Shown here: positions 8,494 to 18,031 of the stretch, piece by piece
Layout: every line of letters begins with the position of its first letter
Numbering within the stretch: position 1 is the stretch's first letter
Notes under the pieces: generated by a model
Seen by the model: only the letters and a program-made list of their open reading frames with translations
The model's database searches: none
What the model was told of the DNA's origin: nothing
Made by a program: the position numbers and the translations under genes
From: Rothia mucilaginosa ATCC 25296
Lineage (GTDB): Bacteria; Actinomycetota; Actinomycetes; Actinomycetales; Micrococcaceae
Assembly (NCBI RefSeq): GCF_000175615.1
Contig: NZ_ACVO01000016.1
Location: forward strand, 1-64,000
Length of the DNA: 64,000 nucleotides
Direction: 5' to 3'

Positions 8494-8627
8494 ATTACTC
8501 CCCCACAGGTGCATATAAAACAGGCAGTGTAGGTATCCAGTATACCGGGTATACATGCGGGTAACTGAATCCTCGGGGGCTTCCACTGCCCCTAAACCGC
8601 CTAAAAAGGTGTTGACAAGCTAAAAAA

Positions 8628-9806
8628 TTAGTTACTTTCAGTGTAAATAGATTCCAGGATGGGCAGAGGCGAATCCTCATCCAGCACCGGAAGCAACGGA
8701 ATGCGAGCGCGGGGGTCGGTGCTCCACGATGCTACGCGGGAGTCGGGTGCCTGGACCATGAGGGCTTCTACGCGCCACTGTGCTACGAATGCGGGGGTGT
8801 CAGGTGCGAACTGGCCGGTGAAGGGGTTTTCTTCGTGGGCTAGGCGGTATACGCCGCGGGTGAGGGCGGCGAAGGCGCTGCGTGCGGAGATGCCGTGTTC
8901 GTCGTTGATGAGTTCGCGGATGAGGGGCCAGGCGCCGGGTGCGTAGAGTTGGGTGTCGGATCCGAGGGCGATGGAGGTGCCGGCTGCGTTTGCGCGGCGG
9001 GCTACGGATGCCACAGATTCGCGTGCTTCTCCCCCGGCGTGTGCGAGGAGTGCTTGGACGGTGTCGTTGGCGGTTTCGTCTTCTTCGGGTTCGCAAACGC
9101 TGAGGCCGAGGTTGATGCGTGCTTCTGCCAGCTGGGTGAGGTATTCGTCGGTGATGGGGTCCTGCGGGGTGCTGATTGCTGCGTCGAGGCGGATGGACAG
9201 CCAGGGGCGGGTTTCGCGTACGGCGAGCGCGGCGTCGGCGGCGTCGGCAAAGCTGGTGGATGCGTCGATGGAGAGCAGGAGTGCGGCGTCTTCGGCTACC
9301 TGTGCTGCTGCGGGCGCTTCGGTGGGTGCGACAAAGATGCCGACTAGCTGCAGGCCTTTGACGGCACGGTCGCCTTCGGTGAGGGGGCGTAGTGCCTTGA
9401 TGGCGCTGATGAGTTCGTCGGTTTCTACGCCGGTGGCGTTGAGGATGAGGCGGATGTCGGGTACGCCGTGTTCGGCGCTGTAGTAGCTGAGTGCGGAGAC
9501 GAGGTCGGGTACGTCTTCCATGCCGGCGAGTAGGGTGTGCGTGTGGTAGCCGGCTGCGCGGTATGCCTGCAGGTAGTCGAGGATTTCGGGTGCTTCTTTG
9601 CCTGCTACCGGTGCTAGTGCGCGCGCAAAGGCGGGGGTTAGCAGGGCGCCGTCAAGTTCGGTGATGGTGGCTGATTCGTCGGCAATTGAACGCGCCCCGG
9701 AGTCGGAACCAACCCAGCGGACGAAGCCGTCTTCGACGAGCATTGCGGTTGCGTACGGGTCGACCGGGCTGTACACGCTACCATCTACAAAAATACGGGT
9801 AGACAT
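8628..9806 (-). CDS. Amidohydrolase-like protein lacking metal ligands
   Basis: A 392-residue protein that follows the YtcJ-like amidohydrolase plan: an N-terminal beta domain (MSTRIFVDGSVYSPVDPYATAM, AMLVEDGFVRWVG), a barrel region, IALGSDTQLYAPGAWPLIREL, and a C-terminal FTGQFAPDTPAFVAQWRVEAL. At the place where active enzymes have PGFIDxHxH this protein reads LTPAFARALAP, so the HxH metal site is absent. It is therefore probably not a metal-dependent hydrolase and may have been repurposed. Codons are uniformly C-ending, with no frameshift, so it is not an obvious pseudogene. Function unknown. Confidence 0.75.
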   Translation of the reverse strand: MSTRIFVDGSVYSPVDPYATAMLVEDGFVRWVGSDSGARSIADESATITELDGALLTPAFARALAPVAGKEAPEILDYLQAYRAAGYHTHTLLAGMEDVPDLVSALSYYSAEHGVPDIRLILNATGVETDELISAIKALRPLTEGDRAVKGLQLVGIFVAPTEAPAAAQVAEDAALLLSIDASTSFADAADAALAVRETRPWLSIRLDAAISTPQDPITDEYLTQLAEARINLGLSVCEPEEDETANDTVQALLAHAGGEARESVASVARRANAAGTSIALGSDTQLYAPGAWPLIRELINDEHGISARSAFAALTRGVYRLAHEENPFTGQFAPDTPAFVAQWRVEALMVQAPDSRVASWSTDPRARIPLLPVLDEDSPLPILESIYTESN

Positions 9807-9898
9807 TAGATTCCTTTCACCTTTGAGGCGCGCCGAAAGCGCACACGAGGGCGGGCACTTCGCTTGTGCTCGCGTAGCTTAGCTGAGCGTCTCATTTG

Positions 9899-9904
9899 AG
9901 TATA
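9899..9904 (-). promoter_or_regulatory. Possible -10 element for the amidohydrolase-like gene
   Basis: TATACT on the minus strand, 93 bases before the start codon. No convincing -35 was seen. Confidence 0.35.
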
Positions 9905-10052
9905 GAAGCACCCCCGCTGCCTGTGGTAGTTCGTTCGTCCTTAGATGAGGCGGAACTTAGATGGTGTAGAACAATGCACAGTAGCGGGGGTGGTGGCCCG
10001 AGCTGGTCGAGCAGGGTTTAGCACTATGTACGGTGTAGCACTAAGGTGCGGG

Positions 10053-13000
10053 TTAGACGTCGAGTGCGACTACGCCGCGGCGTACCGCCTCGATTGCCTC
10101 TTCACAGCGGGCACGGATGACCGGGTCCAGTGAGCGGATGTGCGCGATCTGGTCCAGGGCGTCCAGTACCTGCTTTGCCCAGCGTACGAAGTCGCCGGCG
10201 GCAAGGCCGGTGTCCTCGATTGCCTTTGCGAGGTGCGCGCCGTTTGCCCAGGCGTACATGGGTTCGACCAGGCCGAAGTCGCATGCGGGGGTCGGGTTGA
10301 CCTTGAACTGTTCTTCGGCTGCGTTCAGGTCGGCGAGGCGCTGCGTAATTGTCGCGATGGGTGCGCGCAGGGACGGGTGCGGGTAGTGTGCCAGGTATTC
10401 CACGGCGTCGCGCTTACCCTGGTAGGTTAGTGCGGCGACGGTTGCCGCGATGGCGGCGGGCTCCAGTCCGTCGAGGAAGTGCGCGTCCAGGCACAGGGCG
10501 GTCAGTAGGTCGCGCTCGCCGTAGATGCGGCGCAGCGCCTGGCCGCCGGTGGTTAGCGATAGTTCGTTATCCTCGGTGCGTTCGACGTAGCCGTAGCTTT
10601 CCAGCAGACGCGCAATGCGGTTGAAGACCTGCGCGATTGTGTTGGTGCGGCGGGCAATCTGGCGGCGCAACCCTTCGGTTTCAGAGTTGAGCTTCTGCCA
10701 GCGCTCAGCCCAACGCATGTGGTTTGCGCGGTCGGAGCAGCCGTGGCACGGGTGGTTACGCAGCTGGGCCTGCAGAGCCTCCAGCTGCGCGTCAATGCTG
10801 TTCTGACGAGCCGGGATGTTCTGCTGTGCGAGCGCACGCGGGGCGCGGCCGTCGTAGAGTGCCTGGCGCATGCGGCTTGCGGTGTCGCGGCGTTCCTTGG
10901 CGGTTTTGAGGCTTAGGCGCTTGGGGATTTTGATGCGTGAGACCGGTTCGACGGCGCCTTCGAAATCGCGGGTTGAGGCGGTGCGCTGGTGCGCGTCCTC
11001 GGTGACGATGCCGATGCGCGGGTCGGCGTGCGAGTCGGAGCGGGTGATGACGACTGCGTAGCCGCGGGAGCGGCCGTGCGGAATGTAGATGATGTCGCCG
11101 GGCAACAGCTGCTGGATGCTGTGGTGTGCCTGCGCGCGTGCGTGACGTTCGTTGCTCTTGGACGCCTTCTTTTCCAGTTCGGCGATCTGGCGGCTGAGCT
11201 GGACGTATTCGGTGAAGTCGCCCAGGTGGCATGCCATGGCTTCGCGGTAGCCTTCTAGAGCGCTTTCGTTTTTGCGTACGCGGGAGGCGACGCCCACGAC
11301 CGACTTGTCTGCCTGGAACTGCGCGAAGGAGGATTCCAGGATTTTGCGGGTGCGTTCGGCGCCGTAGGAGGCGATGAGGTTTGCCGCCATGTTGTAGGTG
11401 GGGCGGAATGAGGAGTTCAGCGGGTAGGTGCGGGTTGAGGCGAGGGTTGCCACGTGTTCTGGGGACATGCCGGGGCGCCACATGACGACGGCGTGGCCTT
11501 CGATGTCGATGCCGCGGCGGCCTGCGCGTCCGGTTAGCTGGGTGTACTCGCCGGGGGTGATGTCTACGTGGGATTCGCCGTTGTATTTGGTGAGTTTTTC
11601 CAGGATGACGGTGCGGGCGGGCATGTTGATGCCCAGTGCGAGGGTTTCGGTGGCGAAGACCAGCTTAATCAGGCCCTGCGCGAAGAGGGTTTCGACGACC
11701 TTCTTGAACAGGGGTAGCAAGCCGGCGTGGTGCGCGGCGATACCGCGAATCAGGCCGTCACGCCACTCGTAGTAGCCTAGGGTGTTCAGGTCGCGGGTGT
11801 CCAGGTGAGCGGTCGCTTCCGCAATGTAGGCGCGGATGGTCTGCTGCTGTTCGGGGGTGGTCAGCGTAATATCGGCGGATACGCAGTGGCTGACCGCGCC
11901 GTCGCAACCGGCACGGGAGAAGATAAAGCAGATTGCGGGCAGCAGGCCCTGCTTGTCGAGGGCGCGCACCATCTCCGGGCGGGTGATACGCTGCGGGCGC
12001 AGAGGCTTCTGCTCACCGCGCGCATCAAAGTCTCGGTCGTTGCTGAAACGATCATTGCTGAAACGGTCACGACGGTCCGAGCGGCCGCGCTCGCCGCTGC
12101 TGAACGTCTCATTGAGCCAGCCTTCACGGCGGTGACGGAAACGTTCACGCTTGCCGCCGTAGCGTCCGCGGCCCGGTGCGGAACGGAAGCCGGGGCGTAG
12201 CGCCTTCAGCTGCGGGTTCAGGCGCAGACCGGCAAGCAGAGGGTTGGCGCCCGCCTCTACGGTTGCGCCGCGCTGCTTAGCTTTCTGTGCCTTTTTCGCC
12301 TGCTTGCGGGAGAGCTTCTCCTCCGGCTCCTGGTTCTTGCCCTGGGTGTGGTTTTTGCCCTGTGCGGAGTTGTCTTCGGGTACGAACAGGTCCACCACGC
12401 GGTGACCGACCATCATGTGCTGCCACAGGGGTACCGGGCGGTGCTCAGAAACGATAATGTCCGTGCCGCCGCGCACCGTATCCAGCCACGCGCCGAACTC
12501 CTCAACGTTCGACACCGTAGCAGACAGAGAAATGACGTTCACATGCTCGGGAAGGTGAATAATCGCCTCTTCCCACACCGCGCCACGGAAACGGTCCGCC
12601 AGGTAGTGCACCTCATCCATCACCACATAGCCCAGGCCGGTCAGCGTGGTCGAGTTGGCGTAGAGCATGTTGCGCAGCACCTCGGTGGTCATCACGACCA
12701 CGGGTGCTTCCGTGTTAATGCTCGTATCGCCGGTGAGCAGACCCACGTAATCCTCACCGTACGCGCGCACAAAGTCGTGGTACTTCTGGTTGCTCAGCGC
12801 CTTAATGGGGGTCGTGTAGAACGCCTTCATGCCGCGGCGCAACGCCAGGTAGATACCGAACTCACCCACAATGGTCTTACCGGCACCGGTAGGCGCGGCA
12901 ACGAGGACGGAGCGGTCCGCCTCCACGGCGGCACACGCCTGACGCTGAAAATCATCCAGCGGAAAATCAAGGGACGCCTCAAAAGCCCCGAGGGCGGTCT

Positions 13001-13121
13001 TCGCGTATGCGGCGCGTTCTCGGGATGCGGCGTAGGCGGCAGCGTAGTCGGTGCGCTCCGCCGGGGGCTGTGCGTTAGAAGCGTGTGCGTCGGATGTGTG
13101 CTGTGCGTGGTGCTTGCTCAT
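10053..13121 (-). CDS. helY: Ski2-like DEAD/DEAH RNA helicase HelY
   Basis: A 1022-residue superfamily 2 helicase of the Ski2/Mtr4 type, the actinobacterial HelY, thought to act in RNA processing. Walker A APTGAGKT is at residues 76-83, motif II DEVH at 169-172, SAT at about 200-202, and motif VI QLTGRAGRRG later. The C-terminal DSHCT-type domain ends the protein. Between the two RecA lobes, residues 250-380 form a basic Arg/Gly-rich insertion containing GRGRYGG and a direct RFSNDRFSND repeat. I chose ATG 13121 (MSKHHAQ) over the longer frame because the latter reads through promoter sequence. SD is weak (GGAC). Confidence 0.92.
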   Translation of the reverse strand: MSKHHAQHTSDAHASNAQPPAERTDYAAAYAASRERAAYAKTALGAFEASLDFPLDDFQRQACAAVEADRSVLVAAPTGAGKTIVGEFGIYLALRRGMKAFYTTPIKALSNQKYHDFVRAYGEDYVGLLTGDTSINTEAPVVVMTTEVLRNMLYANSTTLTGLGYVVMDEVHYLADRFRGAVWEEAIIHLPEHVNVISLSATVSNVEEFGAWLDTVRGGTDIIVSEHRPVPLWQHMMVGHRVVDLFVPEDNSAQGKNHTQGKNQEPEEKLSRKQAKKAQKAKQRGATVEAGANPLLAGLRLNPQLKALRPGFRSAPGRGRYGGKRERFRHRREGWLNETFSSGERGRSDRRDRFSNDRFSNDRDFDARGEQKPLRPQRITRPEMVRALDKQGLLPAICFIFSRAGCDGAVSHCVSADITLTTPEQQQTIRAYIAEATAHLDTRDLNTLGYYEWRDGLIRGIAAHHAGLLPLFKKVVETLFAQGLIKLVFATETLALGINMPARTVILEKLTKYNGESHVDITPGEYTQLTGRAGRRGIDIEGHAVVMWRPGMSPEHVATLASTRTYPLNSSFRPTYNMAANLIASYGAERTRKILESSFAQFQADKSVVGVASRVRKNESALEGYREAMACHLGDFTEYVQLSRQIAELEKKASKSNERHARAQAHHSIQQLLPGDIIYIPHGRSRGYAVVITRSDSHADPRIGIVTEDAHQRTASTRDFEGAVEPVSRIKIPKRLSLKTAKERRDTASRMRQALYDGRAPRALAQQNIPARQNSIDAQLEALQAQLRNHPCHGCSDRANHMRWAERWQKLNSETEGLRRQIARRTNTIAQVFNRIARLLESYGYVERTEDNELSLTTGGQALRRIYGERDLLTALCLDAHFLDGLEPAAIAATVAALTYQGKRDAVEYLAHYPHPSLRAPIATITQRLADLNAAEEQFKVNPTPACDFGLVEPMYAWANGAHLAKAIEDTGLAAGDFVRWAKQVLDALDQIAHIRSLDPVIRARCEEAIEAVRRGVVALDV

Positions 13122-13333
13122 AGTATGTCCAGTGTAACGGTTCACCCGCCGCGAGCCTTCAGAAAGCACCCTGCACGGGCACTAATCCGGTATGGGCGAA
13201 CAGCGAGCGCATCGGCAGCGCGGTTTCGGCGCAATTTATGCTCAGTTTCTGCCGGGATGTACCGGCAGGCGTTGTAAAAATTCGTCTGTGCGCCTCTTCA
13301 TCCGTGCGCCTCGAGACGCTGTTGCGGAACATG

Positions 13334-13376
13334 CGAAAGGGGCGGGGTACAGGTTCTCTGTACCCCGCCCCTTTCG
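13334..13376 (-). terminator. Terminator of tatC
   Basis: An 18-bp perfect stem, 13334-13351 with 13359-13376, and a 7-base loop. It lies 29 bases beyond the tatC stop. Confidence 0.85.
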
Positions 13377-13405
13377 GCTAGGTTGCTCAAAGCGAGCTAT
13401 TCAAT

Positions 13406-14287
13406 TTAGGAAGTCTTCTCGTCCTCGAAGTAACCCATCTTCGCCAGGTCTTCGGCGCTGGTTGCGGTGTTCAGGCTTGCTTCGTCTGCACCCTGCGCCA
13501 GCTTTGCGAGCTTGCGGTCGCGGCGCTTGTCGTTAATCATGCAGATGAGGATTGCTGCGAAGAAGAAAATCAGCAGCGGCGCCATGAGCACGAACATCAT
13601 CATGATGTCGCTACCGGGTGCAGTCAGCGCTGCGATAACCGCAACGAGCACAACAACCCAGCGCCAAGACTTCAGGATGGTCTTACCGCGAATCAGGCCC
13701 AGCATGTTAATGCCGACCAGGATCACCGGGATGATGAAGGCGCAAGAGAACGTCACAACGAACTTCAGGATGAAGGAGATGTACACGCCCGCGTCAATGT
13801 AGTTACTTTCGTTGACGGGGGTGAACTTCAGCAGCGCGTAGACCACGCCGGGGAGGGTGAAGTACGAAATGGCGACACCGCAGGCAAACGCGAAAATAGA
13901 TGCGGTGAGGAAGCCGAAGAGATACTTCTTCTCCTTGGTATGCAGTGCCGGCAGCAGGAATCGCAGTGCCTGGTAGAGCCAGACGGGAGAGGCGATCACC
14001 AAGCCGATGTACATACCGACCTTAAGCAGCTGGTCGAAAGGAGATGCGACGCTACCGTAGTTCAGGTTTGCGTTGCGGCCGGTTTCTGCGTTGATCTGCT
14101 GCAGGGGCGCAGAGATCATTTCAATGAAAGGCTGGTAGAGGAAGACCGTACCGATGATGGCTGCGATGATGGTTGCGATAGCCGCTTTGATGAGGCGGTC
14201 GCGGAATTCGCGCAGGTGTTCCTTGAGTTCCATGCGTGCTTCAGGATTGATTTTGCGGTTGCGCACGTCCTGGTCAGGTGTTGCCAC
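13406..14287 (-). CDS. tatC: Sec-independent protein translocase TatC
   Basis: A 293-residue polytopic membrane protein that recognises twin-arginine signal peptides. Six membrane segments can be traced from IKAAIATIIAAIIGTVFLY to LLIFFFAAILICMI. The family features MELKEHLREFRDRL at the cytosolic N-terminus and SPVWLYQALRFLLPAL are present. The C-terminal tail is acidic. It lies behind tatA but a terminator separates them, so it can be transcribed on its own. No tatB gene is adjacent; actinobacterial tatB usually lies elsewhere. Confidence 0.95.
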   Translation of the reverse strand: MATPDQDVRNRKINPEARMELKEHLREFRDRLIKAAIATIIAAIIGTVFLYQPFIEMISAPLQQINAETGRNANLNYGSVASPFDQLLKVGMYIGLVIASPVWLYQALRFLLPALHTKEKKYLFGFLTASIFAFACGVAISYFTLPGVVYALLKFTPVNESNYIDAGVYISFILKFVVTFSCAFIIPVILVGINMLGLIRGKTILKSWRWVVVLVAVIAALTAPGSDIMMMFVLMAPLLIFFFAAILICMINDKRRDRKLAKLAQGADEASLNTATSAEDLAKMGYFEDEKTS

Positions 14288-14365
14288 GTGGTGTCCTCTG
14301 GGTGTCGGTGCCGTGTGTGATTCGGCTGAGGGGGTCTGGTGGGGTGTTTATGGGGTGGTGCCGCA

Positions 14366-14399
14366 AAACCCGTGCCGGCCGGTGGGCTGGCACGGGTTT
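14366..14399 (-). terminator. Terminator between tatA and tatC
   Basis: AAACCCGTGCC (14366-14376) pairs with GGCACGGGTTT (14389-14399), with T residues following on the minus strand. It may reduce tatC relative to tatA. Confidence 0.75.
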
Positions 14400-14420
14400 G
14401 GTGCGTCGGTGGCGGGACCG

Positions 14421-14666
14421 TTACTTGGTTTCGGTCTTGCCGTCCTTGCCGTTGTCTACGACCTCAGCGGTGACGACCTCTTCGCCGTCCTTCTCGCGGG
14501 GGTCCTTCTTGGAGTCGTTCTTCAGGCCCTCAACTTCGGTCTTGAAGATGCGCATGGACTGGCCGAGGCTGCGTGCCATACCGGGCAGCTTGGGTGCGCC
14601 GAAGAGGAGGACGATGAGGAGGATAACGACGATGATGGTCGCGGGGTGGCTGAAAATCTGGCCCAT
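14421..14666 (-). CDS. tatA: Twin-arginine translocase subunit TatA
   Basis: An 81-residue pore-forming Tat subunit. A single N-terminal membrane helix ([14 protein letters not shown]) is followed by the hinge [23 protein letters not shown], the amphipathic helix of the TatA family, and a charged Lys/Asp/Glu tail. The FG-x-KLP motif supports TatA rather than TatB. It sits 17 bases behind the small membrane-protein gene, so the two may be co-transcribed. Confidence 0.95.
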   Translation of the reverse strand: MGQIFSHPATIIVVILLIVLLFGAPKLPGMARSLGQSMRIFKTEVEGLKNDSKKDPREKDGEEVVTAEVVDNGKDGKTETK

Positions 14667-14683
14667 GGTGGTGTGCCTTTCTG

Positions 14684-15022
14684 TTAGAGCAGGTCTCCGA
14701 TGTTTTGAGGTTGGCCGAGTCGATCTCGTCGGGAGACCCGTCGCTTGATCCGCTCAGACCTGCGTGTCTGCTTACCTTGTTCGTAGTTATTGTATGCCTC
14801 GGTGATGGGTGTGAATACCCCGAGGGTGGTGTCTCGCGGGAGTTTTCGGCTTGCGTTCGCTTGCGCTGCGTCGAATTGTCCCTCGATTGACTCGACCCAG
14901 GTTACGGTTTCGTCAAGGAGTGTGAAACCGCGAGTGAGTGCTTTGTAGGTGAACCATGCCAAATAGAGGAGCGAGCAGATGATGAGCGCGCCCCATAGCA
15001 AAATCCAGAACCACCAAGACAT
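14684..15022 (-). CDS. Small membrane protein of unknown function
   Basis: About 112 residues: one N-terminal membrane helix ([24 protein letters not shown]), then a soluble, charged region ending in many Arg residues ([15 protein letters not shown]). I do not recognise the family. Two ATGs are possible, at 15031 and 15022. A TATAAT on the minus strand at about 15028-15033 overlaps the first, leaving the second ATG near the expected transcription start, so the mRNA could be leaderless. Its place between pafBC and tatA suggests an envelope-related role, which is only an inference. Confidence 0.7.
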   Translation of the reverse strand: MSWWFWILLWGALIICSLLYLAWFTYKALTRGFTLLDETVTWVESIEGQFDAAQANASRKLPRDTTLGVFTPITEAYNNYEQGKQTRRSERIKRRVSRRDRLGQPQNIGDLL

Positions 15023-15103
15023 GAGCACCATTATACAAGTTTTAGGTTAATGTTTTGGCGCCTTAGATGGGTTTTTAGGGCGTTTTTGCTTGTGGGTGAA
15101 GTT

Positions 15104-17365
15104 CTATTTTTCTGCGGGCACACCTGCGGGCGCACCCCTGCGGCTACTCGCGTTGAGGGTTTGCAACTGGTCAAGCAGCGCCGCGCGCAGGTGCGCAGGG
15201 CCGACCAGTTCGAGGGCACCTCGGTGTGCGATGACGGTGTCGAGGATGTTCTTATCGCCAGCGCCGTGGGCGTTGTTGTAGTAGTGGATGCGCACGTACT
15301 GGGTGCGTGAAGCCTTCTTCACGTGGTGGGTGCTTCGACGCATGTACGTTGCAGTGAGAGTATCGAGCGGCTCACCGCTGGGAATGTGCTCGGTCGGGTG
15401 AATCCGCAACTCAGCGAACGGGTTGGTCTGAGTGCTGTGCTGCTGAGCGTGCCAGTTTGGCACGGTGTCACCGGTGACCGGGTGGGTACGACCCGCGCCC
15501 GCCTCCTGAATGTGGTTGATGCGGGTGAGGCGGAAGTTACGCCAGAAGGTGGGTTCCTTCTCCCCCGCCTCACTGTCGGCACTGTTCGCTGCCTCGCCGG
15601 TGGCTGCGTGAGCAAAAGCCTCAGGTACCTGCGCGGGTACCTCTTCACCGCGCGCCGCATAGTAGCGTTCCTCAGCGGTACGGCACCACGCATGCAGGTA
15701 CATGTGGTCGCGGTGCAACACCAGCGCATACGGATCCACCAGACGATCCGCGGCACGCTCAGAGGTACCGTAACCAATGGTCACGGCGTTGCCGCTGCTC
15801 AGGGCGGCAGTCGCCTCCTGCAGCAGAGGCTCCTCCGGGGCGAAGCACAGGTGCTGCGCATAGACAGGCGCGTTCGGGTACGCGGCGGCGAGCGCCGCAC
15901 GGATACTGCCCAGACGCGCATCCGCTGGGTGCAGAATATCTGCAGCAGAGAGGGTAAAGACGAGAATGGCGAGTTCAGTGTCGGTGAGGCGCGCGTAGTT
16001 CAGCAGCGTGTTCGGGGTGGCACCGCCAAAGTCCGGCAGCAGGTTAATGTAGCTGGGCTTGAGGGCGTCCGGGTCCTTGGGGTCAGACTCGAAGGGAACG
16101 GTATCTACCTGCGCGAAAATCTCGGGGATGATAGTTTTGCCGAGGTCGCGGTTTTTCTCGGTGTCCACGCTGTAGAGGGCGTTGAGCTGATTCAAAGGCA
16201 TGGGCGCCTCATCGTGGGCGCTCGCCCAGCGGTCGGCACGGTGCAGACCCAGGAGCAGGTCAACAAGGTCGTCGAGGGAGTTGTTGCGGTTGCGCTGGTT
16301 GATATCCGCCCAGGTGCCGGGGTCTTCAACTGCGCCACTGTGCAGGTCGGTGAGGGTGCGCAACAGCTGCTGCTGGGCGGCGTAGCTGTCACGCTGGCGG
16401 GTAGAGGCAGCCTCCGATTCCTCGGGCGGCTCGATCACGCAGCTGTAGCTAGTCGCCGCCACGGCGCTATCAATCGTGCCGTACGAGGGCACGGTGAAGG
16501 GCTCCGAGACTGTGGAATCGGCGTTGACCTCGGCAACAATCAGGCTCTCTTCGTAGCCCTTAATGTCTTCAAGCCAGTTCTTGGCGTTAAACGTCGCGTT
16601 GATGGGGGTCGAATCGATACGCGAGAGCATCGTAAGCTTCTGAATACGGCTGGCACGGAACGTGTACTCCTTACGCTCCGAGCTCTCAGTGTAGTAGCCG
16701 ACAAAATACCAGGTGCCGTAACGGTAACCAATACCGGCAACACTGACCTTCTCCTGCACGCGGGTCGCACCGGCAGCCGTCTGATAGGTGAACGTGACCG
16801 TCTTACGCTCCGCATAGGCGGTGAACAGCTCATTCAAGTGCGGGTTATCGCTAAAGTAAATGCGCTGAAGGGGCTCGCGGTAGGTGTACAGGTTCTTCGC
16901 GCGCTGACGCTTGCCGGTCTTCGGCTCCAGAATCTTCGCGGCGGCGAGCGCCTCATCGGTGAGGTTCTCGCTGGTCAGCGCAATCTTACGCAGGATGCGG
17001 TAGGCGTCATCCTGCAGCTCGGTGCCTTCCCAGCCGCGCAGGATGGTGTTGATGAGGCGGAACTCCTCGGCGGTGGGGTTCCAGGCGGGCAGCTTAGCGG
17101 CGTTGCTGGTTTCGAGGCGGTAGCGCTCCCCCAGGTCCGTGGTCACGTGGGTGATGCGCGCGCCGGCATCACGTAGAGTCTGCTTGGCTCGTTCAAAGGC
17201 GCGTTCCTGGGACTCGCTGAGGGAGCCGTTAGCGCGCGTGCTAATGCCGAGCAGGGTCAGTAGCTCGTTGCGGCTGATACCGTTGCGGCGGGTGGCTTCG
17301 TCGGGTGCCTCGGCGGCGGTGGCGAGGCGGTGAAGAGTCATGTAAAGCTGAGCTGCGGTGGACAT
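15104..17365 (-). CDS. pafBC: Fused PafB-PafC WYL-domain transcriptional regulator
   Basis: A 753-residue protein made of two tandem regulators. Residues 1-320 have an N-terminal winged helix (MSTAAQLYMTLHRLATA...), a WYL domain (YGTWYFVGYYTESSERKEYTFRASRI); residues 330-753 repeat the plan with a second HTH region and a WYL domain (HRDHMYLHAWCRTAEERYYAA...RLTRI). PafBC is the RecA-independent activator of DNA-damage genes in mycobacteria, where it is two proteins; the single-chain form is known from Micrococcaceae relatives. It lies about 2 kb from pafA. ATG 17365 was chosen by family N-terminus; the upstream extension looks non-coding. Confidence 0.88.
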   Translation of the reverse strand: MSTAAQLYMTLHRLATAAEAPDEATRRNGISRNELLTLLGISTRANGSLSESQERAFERAKQTLRDAGARITHVTTDLGERYRLETSNAAKLPAWNPTAEEFRLINTILRGWEGTELQDDAYRILRKIALTSENLTDEALAAAKILEPKTGKRQRAKNLYTYREPLQRIYFSDNPHLNELFTAYAERKTVTFTYQTAAGATRVQEKVSVAGIGYRYGTWYFVGYYTESSERKEYTFRASRIQKLTMLSRIDSTPINATFNAKNWLEDIKGYEESLIVAEVNADSTVSEPFTVPSYGTIDSAVAATSYSCVIEPPEESEAASTRQRDSYAAQQQLLRTLTDLHSGAVEDPGTWADINQRNRNNSLDDLVDLLLGLHRADRWASAHDEAPMPLNQLNALYSVDTEKNRDLGKTIIPEIFAQVDTVPFESDPKDPDALKPSYINLLPDFGGATPNTLLNYARLTDTELAILVFTLSAADILHPADARLGSIRAALAAAYPNAPVYAQHLCFAPEEPLLQEATAALSSGNAVTIGYGTSERAADRLVDPYALVLHRDHMYLHAWCRTAEERYYAARGEEVPAQVPEAFAHAATGEAANSADSEAGEKEPTFWRNFRLTRINHIQEAGAGRTHPVTGDTVPNWHAQQHSTQTNPFAELRIHPTEHIPSGEPLDTLTATYMRRSTHHVKKASRTQYVRIHYYNNAHGAGDKNILDTVIAHRGALELVGPAHLRAALLDQLQTLNASSRRGAPAGVPAEK

Positions 17366-17421
17366 GATTCCATCATACCGTGTGTGTTCCGCGGCACTTA
17401 CTTTGCGTGCGGGTACGCAAA

Positions 17422-17462
17422 AGCCCGGCGCCCCTCCCACAATCGGGAGAAAGCACCGGGCT
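17422..17462 (-). terminator. Terminator of the FKBP gene
   Basis: AGCCCGG (17422-17428) pairs with CCGGGCT (17456-17462), with an inner CTCCC/GGGAG pairing and TTTT on the minus-strand side. Confidence 0.7.
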
Positions 17463-17520
17463 GCGCGTCTCTGCGCGTCTTACGTGAGAAGCGCGAAAAA
17501 CGCGAGAACCTGGCTAATCC

Positions 17521-17916
17521 TTAGCGGACGTCCAGCAGGTCCACCACGAAAATCAGGGACTCACCGGGCTTAATGACCGAACCAGCGCCGCGGTCACCGT
17601 ACGCCATGTCGGCGGGAATCTCCAGGCGACGACGGCCGCCGACCTTCATGCCGAGCAGACCCTCATCCCAGCCGCGGATAACCTGGCCAACGCCCACCTG
17701 GAACGGCAGCGGCTCGCCACGGTTCCAGGATGCGTCAAACTCTTCACCGGTGGAGAAAGCCACACCAACGTAGTGGGTGAGTACGCGGGAGCCGGGAACA
17801 ACCTCAGCGCCTGCGCCCTCGATCAGGTCGGTGATGACCAGCTCGGTGGGGGCGTCGCCTTCGGGGAAATCGATTTCGGGCTTTTCGCGGTCGAGGTTAC
17901 GCTGACCGAAAGACAT
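17521..17916 (-). CDS. FKBP-type peptidyl-prolyl cis-trans isomerase
   Basis: A 131-residue single-domain cytosolic FKBP that speeds proline isomerisation. The family signature is clear: VLTHYVGVAFSTGEEFDASW, VGQVIRGWDEGLLGMKVGGRRRLEIP and YGDRGAGSVIKPGESLIFVVDLL. CAAAGGAG sets ATG 17916; the longer frame merely reads back through the neighbouring gene's tail. It directly follows the larger FKBP lipoprotein gene (115 bases), suggesting a duplicated pair, one cytosolic and one exported. Confidence 0.95.
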   Translation of the reverse strand: MSFGQRNLDREKPEIDFPEGDAPTELVITDLIEGAGAEVVPGSRVLTHYVGVAFSTGEEFDASWNRGEPLPFQVGVGQVIRGWDEGLLGMKVGGRRRLEIPADMAYGDRGAGSVIKPGESLIFVVDLLDVR

Positions 17917-18031
17917 GGGTGTCTCCTTTGATTGGTTCGACATACATCGAAATAGTGGGTGCGCCCGCCGCCTAAGCCGTATAGGCGGCGAGCGCGGTAT
18001 AAAAATGTGACGTAAAAACGTGGGTCCCGGG

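Noticed and set aside
15323..17176. Plus-strand open frame of 617 codons
   Set aside because: Antisense to pafBC, whose domains are clear; low-information Val/Arg/Gly-rich sequence.
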